Shown here piece by piece: positions 43,780 through 52,319 of a stretch of DNA of 64,000 bases. Below the pieces are notes generated by a model that saw only the letters and a program-made list of their open reading frames with translations, had not been told where the DNA came from and ran no database searches. Each line of letters opens with the position of its first letter. The stretch's first letter is position 1. Source of the DNA: Bacillus cereus (lineage in GTDB: Bacteria; Bacillota; Bacilli; Bacillales; Bacillaceae_G). The stretch spans positions 124,001-188,000 of the forward strand of contig NZ_NUOT01000024.1 of assembly GCF_002584535.1 (NCBI RefSeq). The letters are read 5' to 3'. Position numbers and translations under genes: made by a program.

Positions 43780-45840
43780 ATGAAAAAGCCATGGAAAGTC
43801 ATGACGACAGTTGCTGTTGTTTCTTCACTTCTACTATCAGTAGGGTGTGCAGGGAAAAAAGAAGAAACGTCAAAAGAAAAAAATACATATCGTATACCAG
43901 TAACTGATTATTCGTTTGATACAGCAGCAAATATGTTTGCATATACGGAATTTGAATTGTCTGGGGAACCATTAGCAGAAGGACTTGGATTAGATTTAGA
44001 CATATTGGATGCACAAAAACGAAATAAACCAACGAAATTTGATTACATGGCTGGAATTGAATCTTATGAGTACTCAGAAGAAGCAATGTATGAGGTTGTT
44101 GAGAAATCCGGTCTTGGACTGCATTTACTGCACGCACCAATTGTACAAAAAATGACAAAAGCAGAAAATAAAGATGTTCCTACTTGGTTAGAGAGTCGAT
44201 TTTATACATTAGCTGATAGTGTAGGGTATCCACGTAAAGAAATATTTACAAATATGTACCCGACATTTATGGAATATGCTGGCGGTGATCCGCATTATAC
44301 ACAAAAGGTGGATACTTCTGTATATGCAGAAAACGATGATAAAACATATGTACCAGCGTACCAAATGGATTTTAAAACATTACGCTGGGATCGTACGAAA
44401 ATGAATAAAACGTTAACACCAGCAGCGTACGGTTCAACGTTTTTAAAACAAACATTATGGGCTGGGGACTTTTTAGGTGGTTTCCATACATTAGATAAAG
44501 ATGAAGAGTTAGAGGCAACATCAAGCACACAAGATAAAGATGCAAATATTCGTCTTGGAAAAAGTAGTGCAGATGGTATGCAAGGAGTGATTTTAACAGA
44601 AGAAATTTGGAATAAGCTTGCATATATTCGTGATGGATTATTTTATGATGCGAATGCAAAACAATTAACGAGCGGAATTGGAAGTAAATATAATCCAGAT
44701 AACGGCCTTGTTTATTTACCACATGAGATTAAAGTAAATGAAGAAGAAAAAGGCGGAATTGCAAAAGCTGGCGGATTAGAAGTGAAAGATGCACGCAGTA
44801 TGCTTCGTGATCAGTGGATGATGTTATGGCCAACAGCAGAATTTTTCGGAATGACGGATCAACGTCCCGATAATAAAAATGTAAATCCAGCCTTCCAAGC
44901 GACATTCGATGGTGCGCCATTTGCCAAAGCGGTAGCAGAAAATACAGATCTTGATGTAGTGAATGATGTAAAAGCAGATGACCCATATTCTTTAAATCGT
45001 GATGTAATGCTACATGTATTTAAAAATATTGAAGCGATGCACTACAATAAAGAAACAGGAGCATTTGTTGCAGAGCATAGCGGAACAGAGCAAGGAAAAC
45101 GAATTGATACATTTGATGCAAGTTATATGGTAGAAGCACTTCGTATGTTCCAGCGTGCGATTGATGGAATGCCAGTGGGATATGCCAGTGGTGCAGAGGC
45201 ACAAGGGTTACAAACAGAAGAAGGAAAACGTGCACTTACTATGATTAAGACACAAGCAGACTTTTTGTTAAAAAATATGAAAACAAAAGATGGTTTCATA
45301 GCAAATGGCTATACAATCGGTAAAGGGGTAGATGAGGAACCTGTAACACTAGAAGCACAACTAGGAGCAATTCGTGGGTTAACAGCGGCCTTTCTAGCAA
45401 CGAAAGATGAAACGTATCGCGTGGAAGCACGTAAACTATATGATTTAGTTGATCGTAAAATGTGGAATAAAGAAGCTCGTGCATATGAAACGAAAAAAGG
45501 TGAAATGAAATATACACCATATACAGCTGGTAGCGTATCAGCAGTTTTACGCGTTGCATTACAAAACTTAAGTAACACAGATGCAGATAAAACGAAATAT
45601 GATTCATTGGAACAAAAAGTAATTACTTCTCGTTATGTTGATTTTTATGAGCAAGTAATCAATGGACCATCATTAAAAGAAGGAATGCAAACAAGTGAAT
45701 TTTGGGATACTGGAGATGTTTATATAAAAGGAAAGCTTGGAAATGCTGATAAGGATAACGTACCACAAATTCAAGCTGGGCATGGTAAGAATGGTATTGC
45801 TCCGGTTCTTGTAAATGTTGAAGTGAAAAAAGAGAAATAA
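43780..45840 (+). CDS. Large Fur-regulated lipoprotein of unknown function
   Basis: 686 residues. The lipobox is SSLLLSVGC, with Cys at about residue 23, so it is anchored on the outer face of the membrane. The N-terminal half (about 35-330) holds conserved-looking aromatic segments such as WAGDFLGGFHTLDKDEE; its GxHxxD recalls, but does not equal, the imelysin GxHxxE motif. The C-terminal half (about 380-640) has repeated helical pairs (FDASYMVEALRMFQRAI, TLEAQLGAIRGLTAAFLATK, SVSAVLRVALQNL), suggesting a six-hairpin or alpha-toroid fold as in glycosidases and lyases. Two Fur boxes show iron control. Family not recognised; a role in iron acquisition or surface redox is inference. Confidence 0.8.
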   Translation: MKKPWKVMTTVAVVSSLLLSVGCAGKKEETSKEKNTYRIPVTDYSFDTAANMFAYTEFELSGEPLAEGLGLDLDILDAQKRNKPTKFDYMAGIESYEYSEEAMYEVVEKSGLGLHLLHAPIVQKMTKAENKDVPTWLESRFYTLADSVGYPRKEIFTNMYPTFMEYAGGDPHYTQKVDTSVYAENDDKTYVPAYQMDFKTLRWDRTKMNKTLTPAAYGSTFLKQTLWAGDFLGGFHTLDKDEELEATSSTQDKDANIRLGKSSADGMQGVILTEEIWNKLAYIRDGLFYDANAKQLTSGIGSKYNPDNGLVYLPHEIKVNEEEKGGIAKAGGLEVKDARSMLRDQWMMLWPTAEFFGMTDQRPDNKNVNPAFQATFDGAPFAKAVAENTDLDVVNDVKADDPYSLNRDVMLHVFKNIEAMHYNKETGAFVAEHSGTEQGKRIDTFDASYMVEALRMFQRAIDGMPVGYASGAEAQGLQTEEGKRALTMIKTQADFLLKNMKTKDGFIANGYTIGKGVDEEPVTLEAQLGAIRGLTAAFLATKDETYRVEARKLYDLVDRKMWNKEARAYETKKGEMKYTPYTAGSVSAVLRVALQNLSNTDADKTKYDSLEQKVITSRYVDFYEQVINGPSLKEGMQTSEFWDTGDVYIKGKLGNADKDNVPQIQAGHGKNGIAPVLVNVEVKKEK

Positions 45841-45872
45841 GAAAAACAAGAAAAAGCAATTCATGGTAGTAT

Positions 45873-45909
45873 TAAGACCGAACAAGTGTAGAAACTTGTT
45901 CGGTTTTTG
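45873..45909 (+). terminator. Terminator between the lipoprotein and the di-haem gene
   Basis: AAGACCGAACAAGT... pairs with ACTTGTTCGGTTTTT. The next gene must use read-through or its own promoter. Confidence 0.88.
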
Positions 45910-46036
45910 TGAAGTAAGGGTGTAGTAAGATGATACATTCATTGATGAGATTTTATAGACTAGTATCCACCAGTTTAATTGTCAATTTTTAAGTGGTAGG
46001 AATGTTGTCTAATGAGGGATAAGAAGGAAGGGTCAG

Positions 46037-47998
46037 ATGATGAAGCGCTTGTTTATTGCGGTTGTGTTGCTTCTATGCATTGGGGTGTTTGCGAGTTGCG
46101 AAGTGAAAATGTCAGGAAAAGAAGTAAAACGCGACGAAGCTGTTCATAGTAATAATATTATAGTAAGCAAAGATGGAAAATGGATTTATACTGCAAATAT
46201 TGATGTAAATACTGTAACGGTGACAGATGTAAAAAGTAGAAAAGTAGTATCGGAGATTCCAGTTGGAAAAGAACCGAGACAATTAACAATAAGTCCAGAT
46301 GAAAAGACATTATATGTTTCTTGTATGTATGATAATAAGATAGATGTTGTATCATTGGAAAAGAAAAAAGTGATTGATCGAATTGTAACAGAAATAGAGC
46401 CATTTGGTATTGTTACAAATCCAGATGGGACAAAGTTGTACGTATCAAATTTCCGTTCAGGGAATGTATCAGTTATTGATATTGATAAGAAAAAAACAAT
46501 TCAAAAGATTCAAATTGGCGACCGTCCACGAACGTTAGCGATGACAAAAGACGGGAAAAAATTGTATGTGCCACATTATTTAGAGGGGAAAATTAGTGTT
46601 GTAGATACAGAGAGTAATAAAGTAAAGAAAGTAATTACGCTTGCTCCTTCCCCAGACAAAGAAGACCGTAAAAAGAGTCAAGGGGTTCCAAATACATTAG
46701 AGCAATTTGTAATTGCACCAGATGGTAAGACAGCTTGGGTGCCACACATGCTGACGAATACCGATACACCAATTCAATTTGAGGAAACTGTGTTTCCAGC
46801 TGTTTCAATTATCGATTTAGAAAAAGATGAAGAAGTTACAAAACAACGTAAGCAATTATTTGAAGCGATGAATGTGAAAGATACAAAGAATGAAACAATG
46901 ATTGTGTCTAATCCATACGATGTAGTTTTTAATGAAAAAGGGACGAAAGTATTTGTTGTTATGTCAGGTAGTGAAGATCTTGTCATGTTTGATCTAACTC
47001 GCGGTGGCAATGCGACACAAATTGTAAGACGCATTCCAGGAAGTAACCCGCGGGGGATTATTTTACTTCCAAAAGAAAACACGTTGGCTGTTCATAATGC
47101 AATGAGTCATGACCTGGCATTTCTACAAACAGGTGGCGATGATTCATACGCAAAGGTGAAAGCTGATAAGAAGACAGTTAAATTAATTGAAAAAGATTCT
47201 TTACCAAAACTAGTACGCGAAGGGAAAGAAATTTTTTATAGTGCAAATAGTGATAAGTATGCAACAACAATAACCGGAAACAACTGGATGAGTTGTGTGA
47301 CGTGTCATAGTGATGGAGAAATTAATGGGTTATCATTGATGACACCAAAAGGGAAACGAAATGTACCAAGTAATGTTTTAACTACTCAAACAGGTTTATT
47401 TATGTGGGATGGATCACGTGATGATTTCACAGATTATATTCACACTGTACAAGGTGAAATGGGGGGGATGATGGAATTAGATCCAGGAAAAGAGATTCCA
47501 AAAGATGCCCAGCATATGTATGATGCGCTGCAGGCATTTTTAGATGATCCTAATTCATTCCCAGTACCAAAGAGCCCGTATCGTCAAGCTGATGGCTCGT
47601 TAACTCCTACGGCCAAAGACGGAGAGCAATTGTTTAAAGGAAAGGCAAATTGCTTAACATGCCACGGCGGAGAGAATTTGACCAATAGTACAAAAGCGAT
47701 AGATGAAAATGGAAAGTTGACAACGAATAATACAAATTTCCTTTATAATATTGGAACTGCGAATGAAACAGATACAGGCTATGAGGGTGACGCACGCGGT
47801 GGTTTTCAAAATAAGCGGCAAAAAGGATTTTTTGATCCACCAACACTTCGTGGTGTAGGGGCAACAGCACCATATTTACATGATGGTAGTGCAAAAACAA
47901 TTGAGGAAGCAGTAGAGAAGCATCAATATGAAGAAAAGCCGCAGTTATCTAAACAGGAAGTTCATGCAATTGCAGAATATGTAAAAGCGATTCAATAG
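46037..47998 (+). CDS. Beta-propeller/di-haem cytochrome c fusion lipoprotein
   Basis: 653 residues. The N-terminus (MMKRLFIAVVLLLCIGVFASC) looks like a lipoprotein signal with Cys near residue 21. Residues about 40-380 form a YVTN-type seven-bladed propeller (WIYTANIDVNTVTVTDVKSR, LYVSNFRSGNVSVIDIDKKK, LYVPHYLEGKISVVDTESNK). Residues about 400-653 form a MauG/cytochrome c peroxidase-like di-haem domain with CVTCH and CLTCH and distal PTLRGVGATAPYLHDG. Similar propeller/di-haem fusions act in quinol or metal redox. ATG follows GAAGGAAGGG. It is separated from the Fur-controlled lipoprotein by a terminator, but the genes run the same way. Confidence 0.87.
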   Translation: MMKRLFIAVVLLLCIGVFASCEVKMSGKEVKRDEAVHSNNIIVSKDGKWIYTANIDVNTVTVTDVKSRKVVSEIPVGKEPRQLTISPDEKTLYVSCMYDNKIDVVSLEKKKVIDRIVTEIEPFGIVTNPDGTKLYVSNFRSGNVSVIDIDKKKTIQKIQIGDRPRTLAMTKDGKKLYVPHYLEGKISVVDTESNKVKKVITLAPSPDKEDRKKSQGVPNTLEQFVIAPDGKTAWVPHMLTNTDTPIQFEETVFPAVSIIDLEKDEEVTKQRKQLFEAMNVKDTKNETMIVSNPYDVVFNEKGTKVFVVMSGSEDLVMFDLTRGGNATQIVRRIPGSNPRGIILLPKENTLAVHNAMSHDLAFLQTGGDDSYAKVKADKKTVKLIEKDSLPKLVREGKEIFYSANSDKYATTITGNNWMSCVTCHSDGEINGLSLMTPKGKRNVPSNVLTTQTGLFMWDGSRDDFTDYIHTVQGEMGGMMELDPGKEIPKDAQHMYDALQAFLDDPNSFPVPKSPYRQADGSLTPTAKDGEQLFKGKANCLTCHGGENLTNSTKAIDENGKLTTNNTNFLYNIGTANETDTGYEGDARGGFQNKRQKGFFDPPTLRGVGATAPYLHDGSAKTIEEAVEKHQYEEKPQLSKQEVHAIAEYVKAIQ

Positions 47999-48028
47999 AA
48001 AAAGAACAGCTTAGCGCTGTTCTTTTTC
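47998..48028. terminator. Bidirectional terminator
   Basis: AAAAAGAACAGC-TTA-GCGCTGTTCTTTTTC. It overlaps the last codons and stop of the minus-strand ribbon-helix-helix gene. Confidence 0.88.
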
Positions 48029-48205
48029 ATTTACATATTGTTGTAAATCAAATGGAGTTATTTCTTGAATAAACTCTCTTGAGATAAGTGATTGAACAAG
48101 AGTGCTTTCTGAAATTGTAGCACCTGTTTTCTTTTGATATGCTTGTTTTAATAAGCCGAGTTTTTCTGCTGTTTCTTTTGGTAATTCAATTGTTAGTGTG
48201 TTCAT
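48011..48205 (-). CDS. Ribbon-helix-helix (CopG/Arc-like) small protein
   Basis: 64 residues. The N-terminal MNTLTIELPKETAEKLGLLK is a typical RHH beta strand plus helix; a helix with TISESTLVQSLISREFI follows. Such proteins are often antitoxins or plasmid/phage repressors, but no toxin gene is next to it. ATG follows AAGGGGGAG on the minus strand. It may simply be a lone DNA-binding regulator. Confidence 0.65.
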   Translation of the reverse strand: MNTLTIELPKETAEKLGLLKQAYQKKTGATISESTLVQSLISREFIQEITPFDLQQYVNEKEQR

Positions 48206-48272
48206 AATTTCTCCCCCTTATTACTAGAGTACCACTACGAAATAAGAGAAACAAGAAAAGAGAAAATGAAAC

Positions 48273-48313
48273 ATAAAAAAGGTTACCAAGTTTAAAGTTG
48301 GCAACCTTTTTTA
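48273..48313 (-). terminator. Terminator of the recombinase gene
   Basis: On the minus strand AAAAAAGGTTGCCAAC... pairs with ...TTGGTAACCTTTTTT. Confidence 0.85.
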
Positions 48314-48335
48314 TGTATAAGAACCATGTTTGTTT

Positions 48336-48875
48336 TTATGCAATACCGATATATTTTAAAGTTTTTGATGGGGTACTGTGATCAAAGAAGTGTTGTAAGA
48401 ATGCAATATCAACACCAGATTTGTATGCACAATATCCCCAAGTTTTTCGCAGTGTATGTGAGCTAATCCCTTCTAAACCAACTTCTTTTGCAGCTTTGTT
48501 TAAAATATACCATGCATGCTGTCTTGTAATGGATTTTGTTCCTTTTTGCGATTTTAATAATGGTTCATTTCGCTTCCATATTTTACGCTCTCTCATATAA
48601 TCTTCGATTGCATGCTGTAAATCTTCATTTACAGCAAACCATTTATGTTTTTTTACTTTTTCATTGTAAAATAAAATGGAGTGACGAACATTTTCATTTT
48701 CATCGATGACATCACCGACTTTTAATTGTAAAATCTCACTTACTTTTAGACCGGAATTTACAGCTAGTACGAATAGTAAGCCATCACGTTTCGAAGATTG
48801 TAAAAGTATATTTTTGATTTTTTCTAATTGTGTTTCGTTTTGAATAGGTTGTCCTGCTTGTTTCATTTCACGCAC
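48336..48875 (-). CDS. Short tyrosine recombinase/integrase family protein
   Basis: 179 residues, only the catalytic domain; the usual N-terminal SAM-like arm-binding domain is absent. HTLRKTWG supplies the conserved HxxR, FFDHSTPSKTLKYIGI supplies the late His and the nucleophile Tyr. The first catalytic Arg, normally in GLRxSE, is Lys here (NSGLKVSEIL). That substitution would weaken or abolish cleavage. No attachment sites or mobile genes are adjacent. It may be a domesticated DNA-binding protein. Confidence 0.82.
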   Translation of the reverse strand: MREMKQAGQPIQNETQLEKIKNILLQSSKRDGLLFVLAVNSGLKVSEILQLKVGDVIDENENVRHSILFYNEKVKKHKWFAVNEDLQHAIEDYMRERKIWKRNEPLLKSQKGTKSITRQHAWYILNKAAKEVGLEGISSHTLRKTWGYCAYKSGVDIAFLQHFFDHSTPSKTLKYIGIA

Positions 48876-48973
48876 TCTCCTCTGTTATGTGTGTAAAGGA
48901 AAGGATTAACTTGTTTATAACTATAAAGGGAGAGTGTGAATTTCATGTGAACTCCTGGTGAAGTTAAGACAAA

Positions 48974-50788
48974 TTATTTGACTTCTTTTATTTTTTGTAA
49001 ATCAAAATAAAAAACGACGCTATCATTAGTATTATACACACCGTATTCGGCATGATGAAGTTCTAAAATGTTTTTTACGATTGATAGACCAAGTCCAGTT
49101 CCTCCAGTATGGCGGCTACGGGAAGCATCTAGACGATAGAAGCGATCCCATATTTTTTCTAAACTTTCATTTGGGATTGGATTACCAGTGTTTTCAATTT
49201 CCACTTTTACTTTTTCTTCATTTTCTATGATGCGAATACGAATCTCTTTACCATCAGGTGTATAGCGAATTGCGTTACTGAGTAAATTTACAACAACTTG
49301 CTCAATTCGATTGCGATTTGCTTCAACATGTATAGAAGGATTTGCATCAATTTCTACTTGTAAGTGTTTTTCCTCCATACTAAATAATAGCTTTGTATAC
49401 ACTTGGTGAACAAGTTCACCGATTGAAAAAGTATTCATTTCTAGTTTATACGTACCAGATTCTAGTTTTGCTAATTCTAACATTTCGACGATGAGTCGAT
49501 TCATGTTTTCTGTTTCCTCTAAAATCACATCTGTATAGTAAGTAGTATCTTTGCTGACACCATCTTTAATTCCTTCAGCAAAGCTTCTAATCACACTAAG
49601 TGGCGTTTTTAATTCATGAGATACACCAGAAATGAATTCTTTTCTCGTCTTTTCTAATTGACGTTCTCGCTCGATGTCTTGCTGTAATTTTGTATTTGCA
49701 ACGTTTAATCGATCTATTCGATCTTTTAGGTTTACGGATAACGTATTAATACTACTAGATAAACCAGCGATTTCATCATCCGCTGAAACAGGTAATTTTT
49801 CACTGAAATCGAAGTTAGCCATTTTTTTGGTCACTCGATTTATTTTAATAAGCGGTTTGACAATCATCTTTGAATAATAAAAAGATAATAAAATAATAAC
49901 GAGAAATACGATAATTAATGCATAGACATAATAATCTTTTAAAACAAGCATTGCTTCATTTACAGGTTGTAAGGAGGTCGTTGCAAAAGCAAACTCTTTA
50001 ATTTTACCGTTTTCCATGACTGGCTTTACAAAAATTTGGCTTTTTCCATTCTCCTCTTCTCCGATTGTAAATGTTGTCAATTCATTGGAATTGGTTTTAC
50101 CTAGTATTACAGATAACTCCCAATGTTGAATCCCTTGTAATGTCTCTAAATTATTTGCGAGACGAAGGTCGTTTTTAGAAGGAAGATGTATTTTTGATAC
50201 AATTCCTTCAAATGTATGAATGCCAAGTCTTGTGTCTTTTGCGTATTTGTTTTTCTTAGCGTTTGTCCAATCAATATTGAATAATTTAAAGTCAGAAATG
50301 ATATTATCATTTTTCCATGAATTATAACGAGTCGTAATCGTAACGGGTATAATTACGTCTTTTTTTAAAATTCCATCTATGAGAATAACATCATTATTTT
50401 TTAACTGTAAATTCATAAACTTGGTATATTCATCAATTGTTAAAATATTGTTGAGTGGAATGGAATACGTTTTATTGGATTTATCGACAATCTCAATATA
50501 GTAATTATTTTCATCTTTTATAATTCCATTTGGATCTAATAAAACGACATCAGCGTTTGTTTTTTCGTGAAAGTCTTGTTTGAGCTTCCTTATTTCCTCA
50601 AATGTCCTGTCACTTTTTTCATAATTTGATAAAAACTTTTCAAAAGCAGTTTGAACGGTTTGAACTTTTTTATTAATATAAAATTTTTCTAAAAACAACG
50701 ATTGCCCAAGGAAAAAAAGGAGGAAGGTAACAGTAAATAATGTTGATGTTAATAAAAATAGTTTAAAGACAATACTTCTCTTTTTCAC
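48974..50788 (-). CDS. Transmembrane sensor histidine kinase (HAMP type), no adjacent regulator
   Basis: 604 residues from a GTG start after GAGGTGAAG. One helix lies at about 9-30, then a large extracellular sensor region (about 31-285), then a second helix (about 287-307). A HAMP domain (PLIKINRVTKKMANFDFSEK) follows. HisKA has FISGVSHELKTPLSVIRSFAEG. The ATPase domain has NLLSNAIRYTPDG and GGTGLGLSIVKN. No response regulator gene flanks it: downstream is the recombinase and upstream is deoD. The ligand is unknown. Confidence 0.9.
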   Translation of the reverse strand: MKKRSIVFKLFLLTSTLFTVTFLLFFLGQSLFLEKFYINKKVQTVQTAFEKFLSNYEKSDRTFEEIRKLKQDFHEKTNADVVLLDPNGIIKDENNYYIEIVDKSNKTYSIPLNNILTIDEYTKFMNLQLKNNDVILIDGILKKDVIIPVTITTRYNSWKNDNIISDFKLFNIDWTNAKKNKYAKDTRLGIHTFEGIVSKIHLPSKNDLRLANNLETLQGIQHWELSVILGKTNSNELTTFTIGEEENGKSQIFVKPVMENGKIKEFAFATTSLQPVNEAMLVLKDYYVYALIIVFLVIILLSFYYSKMIVKPLIKINRVTKKMANFDFSEKLPVSADDEIAGLSSSINTLSVNLKDRIDRLNVANTKLQQDIERERQLEKTRKEFISGVSHELKTPLSVIRSFAEGIKDGVSKDTTYYTDVILEETENMNRLIVEMLELAKLESGTYKLEMNTFSIGELVHQVYTKLLFSMEEKHLQVEIDANPSIHVEANRNRIEQVVVNLLSNAIRYTPDGKEIRIRIIENEEKVKVEIENTGNPIPNESLEKIWDRFYRLDASRSRHTGGTGLGLSIVKNILELHHAEYGVYNTNDSVVFYFDLQKIKEVK

Positions 50789-50934
50789 TTCTTCACCTCA
50801 CAAAAGAATACCCGTATAAATATTTTCTTTATTATAACAAACGAAAAAAGAAAGAAGAGACTAAAAATCTGTCTCTCTTTGAAGCAGTTTTTTTTAAAAA
50901 GTCATATAAAGTAATTCTTTAATTTAGAAAATGA

Positions 50935-50972
50935 CAAAAAAGAACTCGCCAGACGTATGACAAGTTCTTTTT
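50935..50972 (-). terminator. deoD terminator
   Basis: Minus strand CAAAAAGAACTTG... pairs with ...CGAGTTCTTTTTT. Confidence 0.82.
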
Positions 50973-50978
50973 GCATTA

Positions 50979-51683
50979 TTATTGAATCGCCGCGTCTAAA
51001 GCAATTTCAATCATTTCGTTAAATGTAGTTTGACGTTCTTCAGATGTTGTTTCTTCTCCAGTGAAGATGTGGTCACTTACTGTTAATACAGATAATGCAT
51101 TTACACCGTATTTCGCCGCTAATGTATAAAGTGCAGTTGTTTCCATTTCTACAGCTAATACGCCGTATTCACCAAGTTTTTTTACCATGTCCATGCTCTC
51201 ACGGTAGAACACATCTGCTGTTAAAACATTACCAACGCGAACGTGTAATCCCTTTTCTGTTCCAGCATCATATGCTTTCTTTAAAAGATCGAAGTTTGCA
51301 GCTGGTGCAAAGTCAAATCCAGGGAATGTTAAACGATTCATGTTAGAGTCTGTACAAGCCGTCATTGCAATAATTACGTCGCGAACTTTTACATCTTTTT
51401 GAATCGCACCACATGTACCTACGCGAATTAAGTTTTTCACTCCATAGCTTTGGATTAATTCGTTAACATAAATAGAAATAGAAGGTACACCCATGCCTGT
51501 TCCTTGAACAGAGACACGTTTCCCTTTGTAAGTTCCCGTGAATCCTAACATACCACGTACATTGTTATAGCAAGTTACATCTTCTAGAAATGTTTCTGCG
51601 ATATATTTTGCACGTAATGGATCGCCAGGTAGTAAAATAGACTCAGCAATTTCACCCTGTGTTGCTTCAATATGAACGCTCAT
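50979..51683 (-). CDS. deoD: Purine-nucleoside phosphorylase DeoD
   Basis: 234 residues, the hexameric (trimer-of-dimers) PNP size. Motifs are [54 protein letters not shown] and [14 protein letters not shown], which includes the catalytic Asp. It splits purine (deoxy)nucleosides with phosphate for base salvage. The start at 51683 follows AAGGAGG; a longer frame upstream lacks a site. Confidence 0.97.
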   Translation of the reverse strand: MSVHIEATQGEIAESILLPGDPLRAKYIAETFLEDVTCYNNVRGMLGFTGTYKGKRVSVQGTGMGVPSISIYVNELIQSYGVKNLIRVGTCGAIQKDVKVRDVIIAMTACTDSNMNRLTFPGFDFAPAANFDLLKKAYDAGTEKGLHVRVGNVLTADVFYRESMDMVKKLGEYGVLAVEMETTALYTLAAKYGVNALSVLTVSDHIFTGEETTSEERQTTFNEMIEIALDAAIQ

Positions 51684-51757
51684 AAAAATCCTCCTTGTTA
51701 TGTATCGATATAAATCAACATCATTTGCATTATATACTAGGAATTCTATCAAGTGAA

Positions 51758-51909
51758 CTACTCGCCACGCTAATGCGTAAAGTTGGGAGTTTCTCAGTTC
51801 CAAGCCGAAAGTAACCTTTTATCTGCTTAAGCGCTACTTTCCGTAGTCTCTACGGTAGATAACTGACGATTGGAGATTCTTTCTGGTGCCTGGATTATTT
51901 CACGAGTAG
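51758..51909. repeat. Structured 152-bp element with inverted ends (bcr1-like candidate)
   Basis: Ends are CTACTCG (51758-51764) and CGAGTAG (51903-51909). Inside, CCGTAG-TCT-CTACGG (51841-51855) is nested in TTATCT/AGATAA. The segment is more GC-rich than its surroundings and has no open frame. Size and folding recall the ~155-bp bcr1 repeats of the B. cereus group, but I cannot confirm the match without a search. The other DNA between deoD and 52320 is AT-rich and holds no supported gene. Confidence 0.45.
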
Positions 51910-52319
51910 AAGCGTTCGCTTTTTTTCGCATTTTATTTGTCCACTTAACTGTATATAATCAATTGTCAAAGAACACTTCATAATTAGAGTATAACAATAA
52001 AAGATATGCTTTGCTACGTAAAAAGTCAATACATCCTCCGTCTATTTGTTTGGATAATGCACCTTCACATGAGTTACAGAAGAAGACTTTAAGTTTGTTG
52101 AAAAATTTTACTTGTTTGTAGTATATAAGATACCCTATTTTCAATAATTGGCTATGTAATTTGCAATTTGGCGATATTTTTCTTCTAATAGGAACTTTAT
52201 TGTATTTCATAGAGGATTTTTATAAAAAAAATAGAATGAATTTTTTTATAATATTCTGTTCAGAAAGATAGTTGTATGAATTGCGTCACGATTTATAAAA
52301 TAGTATGGCAGGTGATTGT

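Noticed and set aside
45901-46036. A Fur box directly ahead of the di-haem gene
   Set aside because: TGATACATTCATTGATGA has the right bases but not the 7-1-7 spacing or symmetry, so I did not count it. The di-haem gene may depend on read-through or another promoter.
51959-52210. 83-residue minus-strand frame between deoD and the 52320 gene
   Set aside because: No ribosome site, low-complexity Leu/Phe/Lys content and no recognisable motif.
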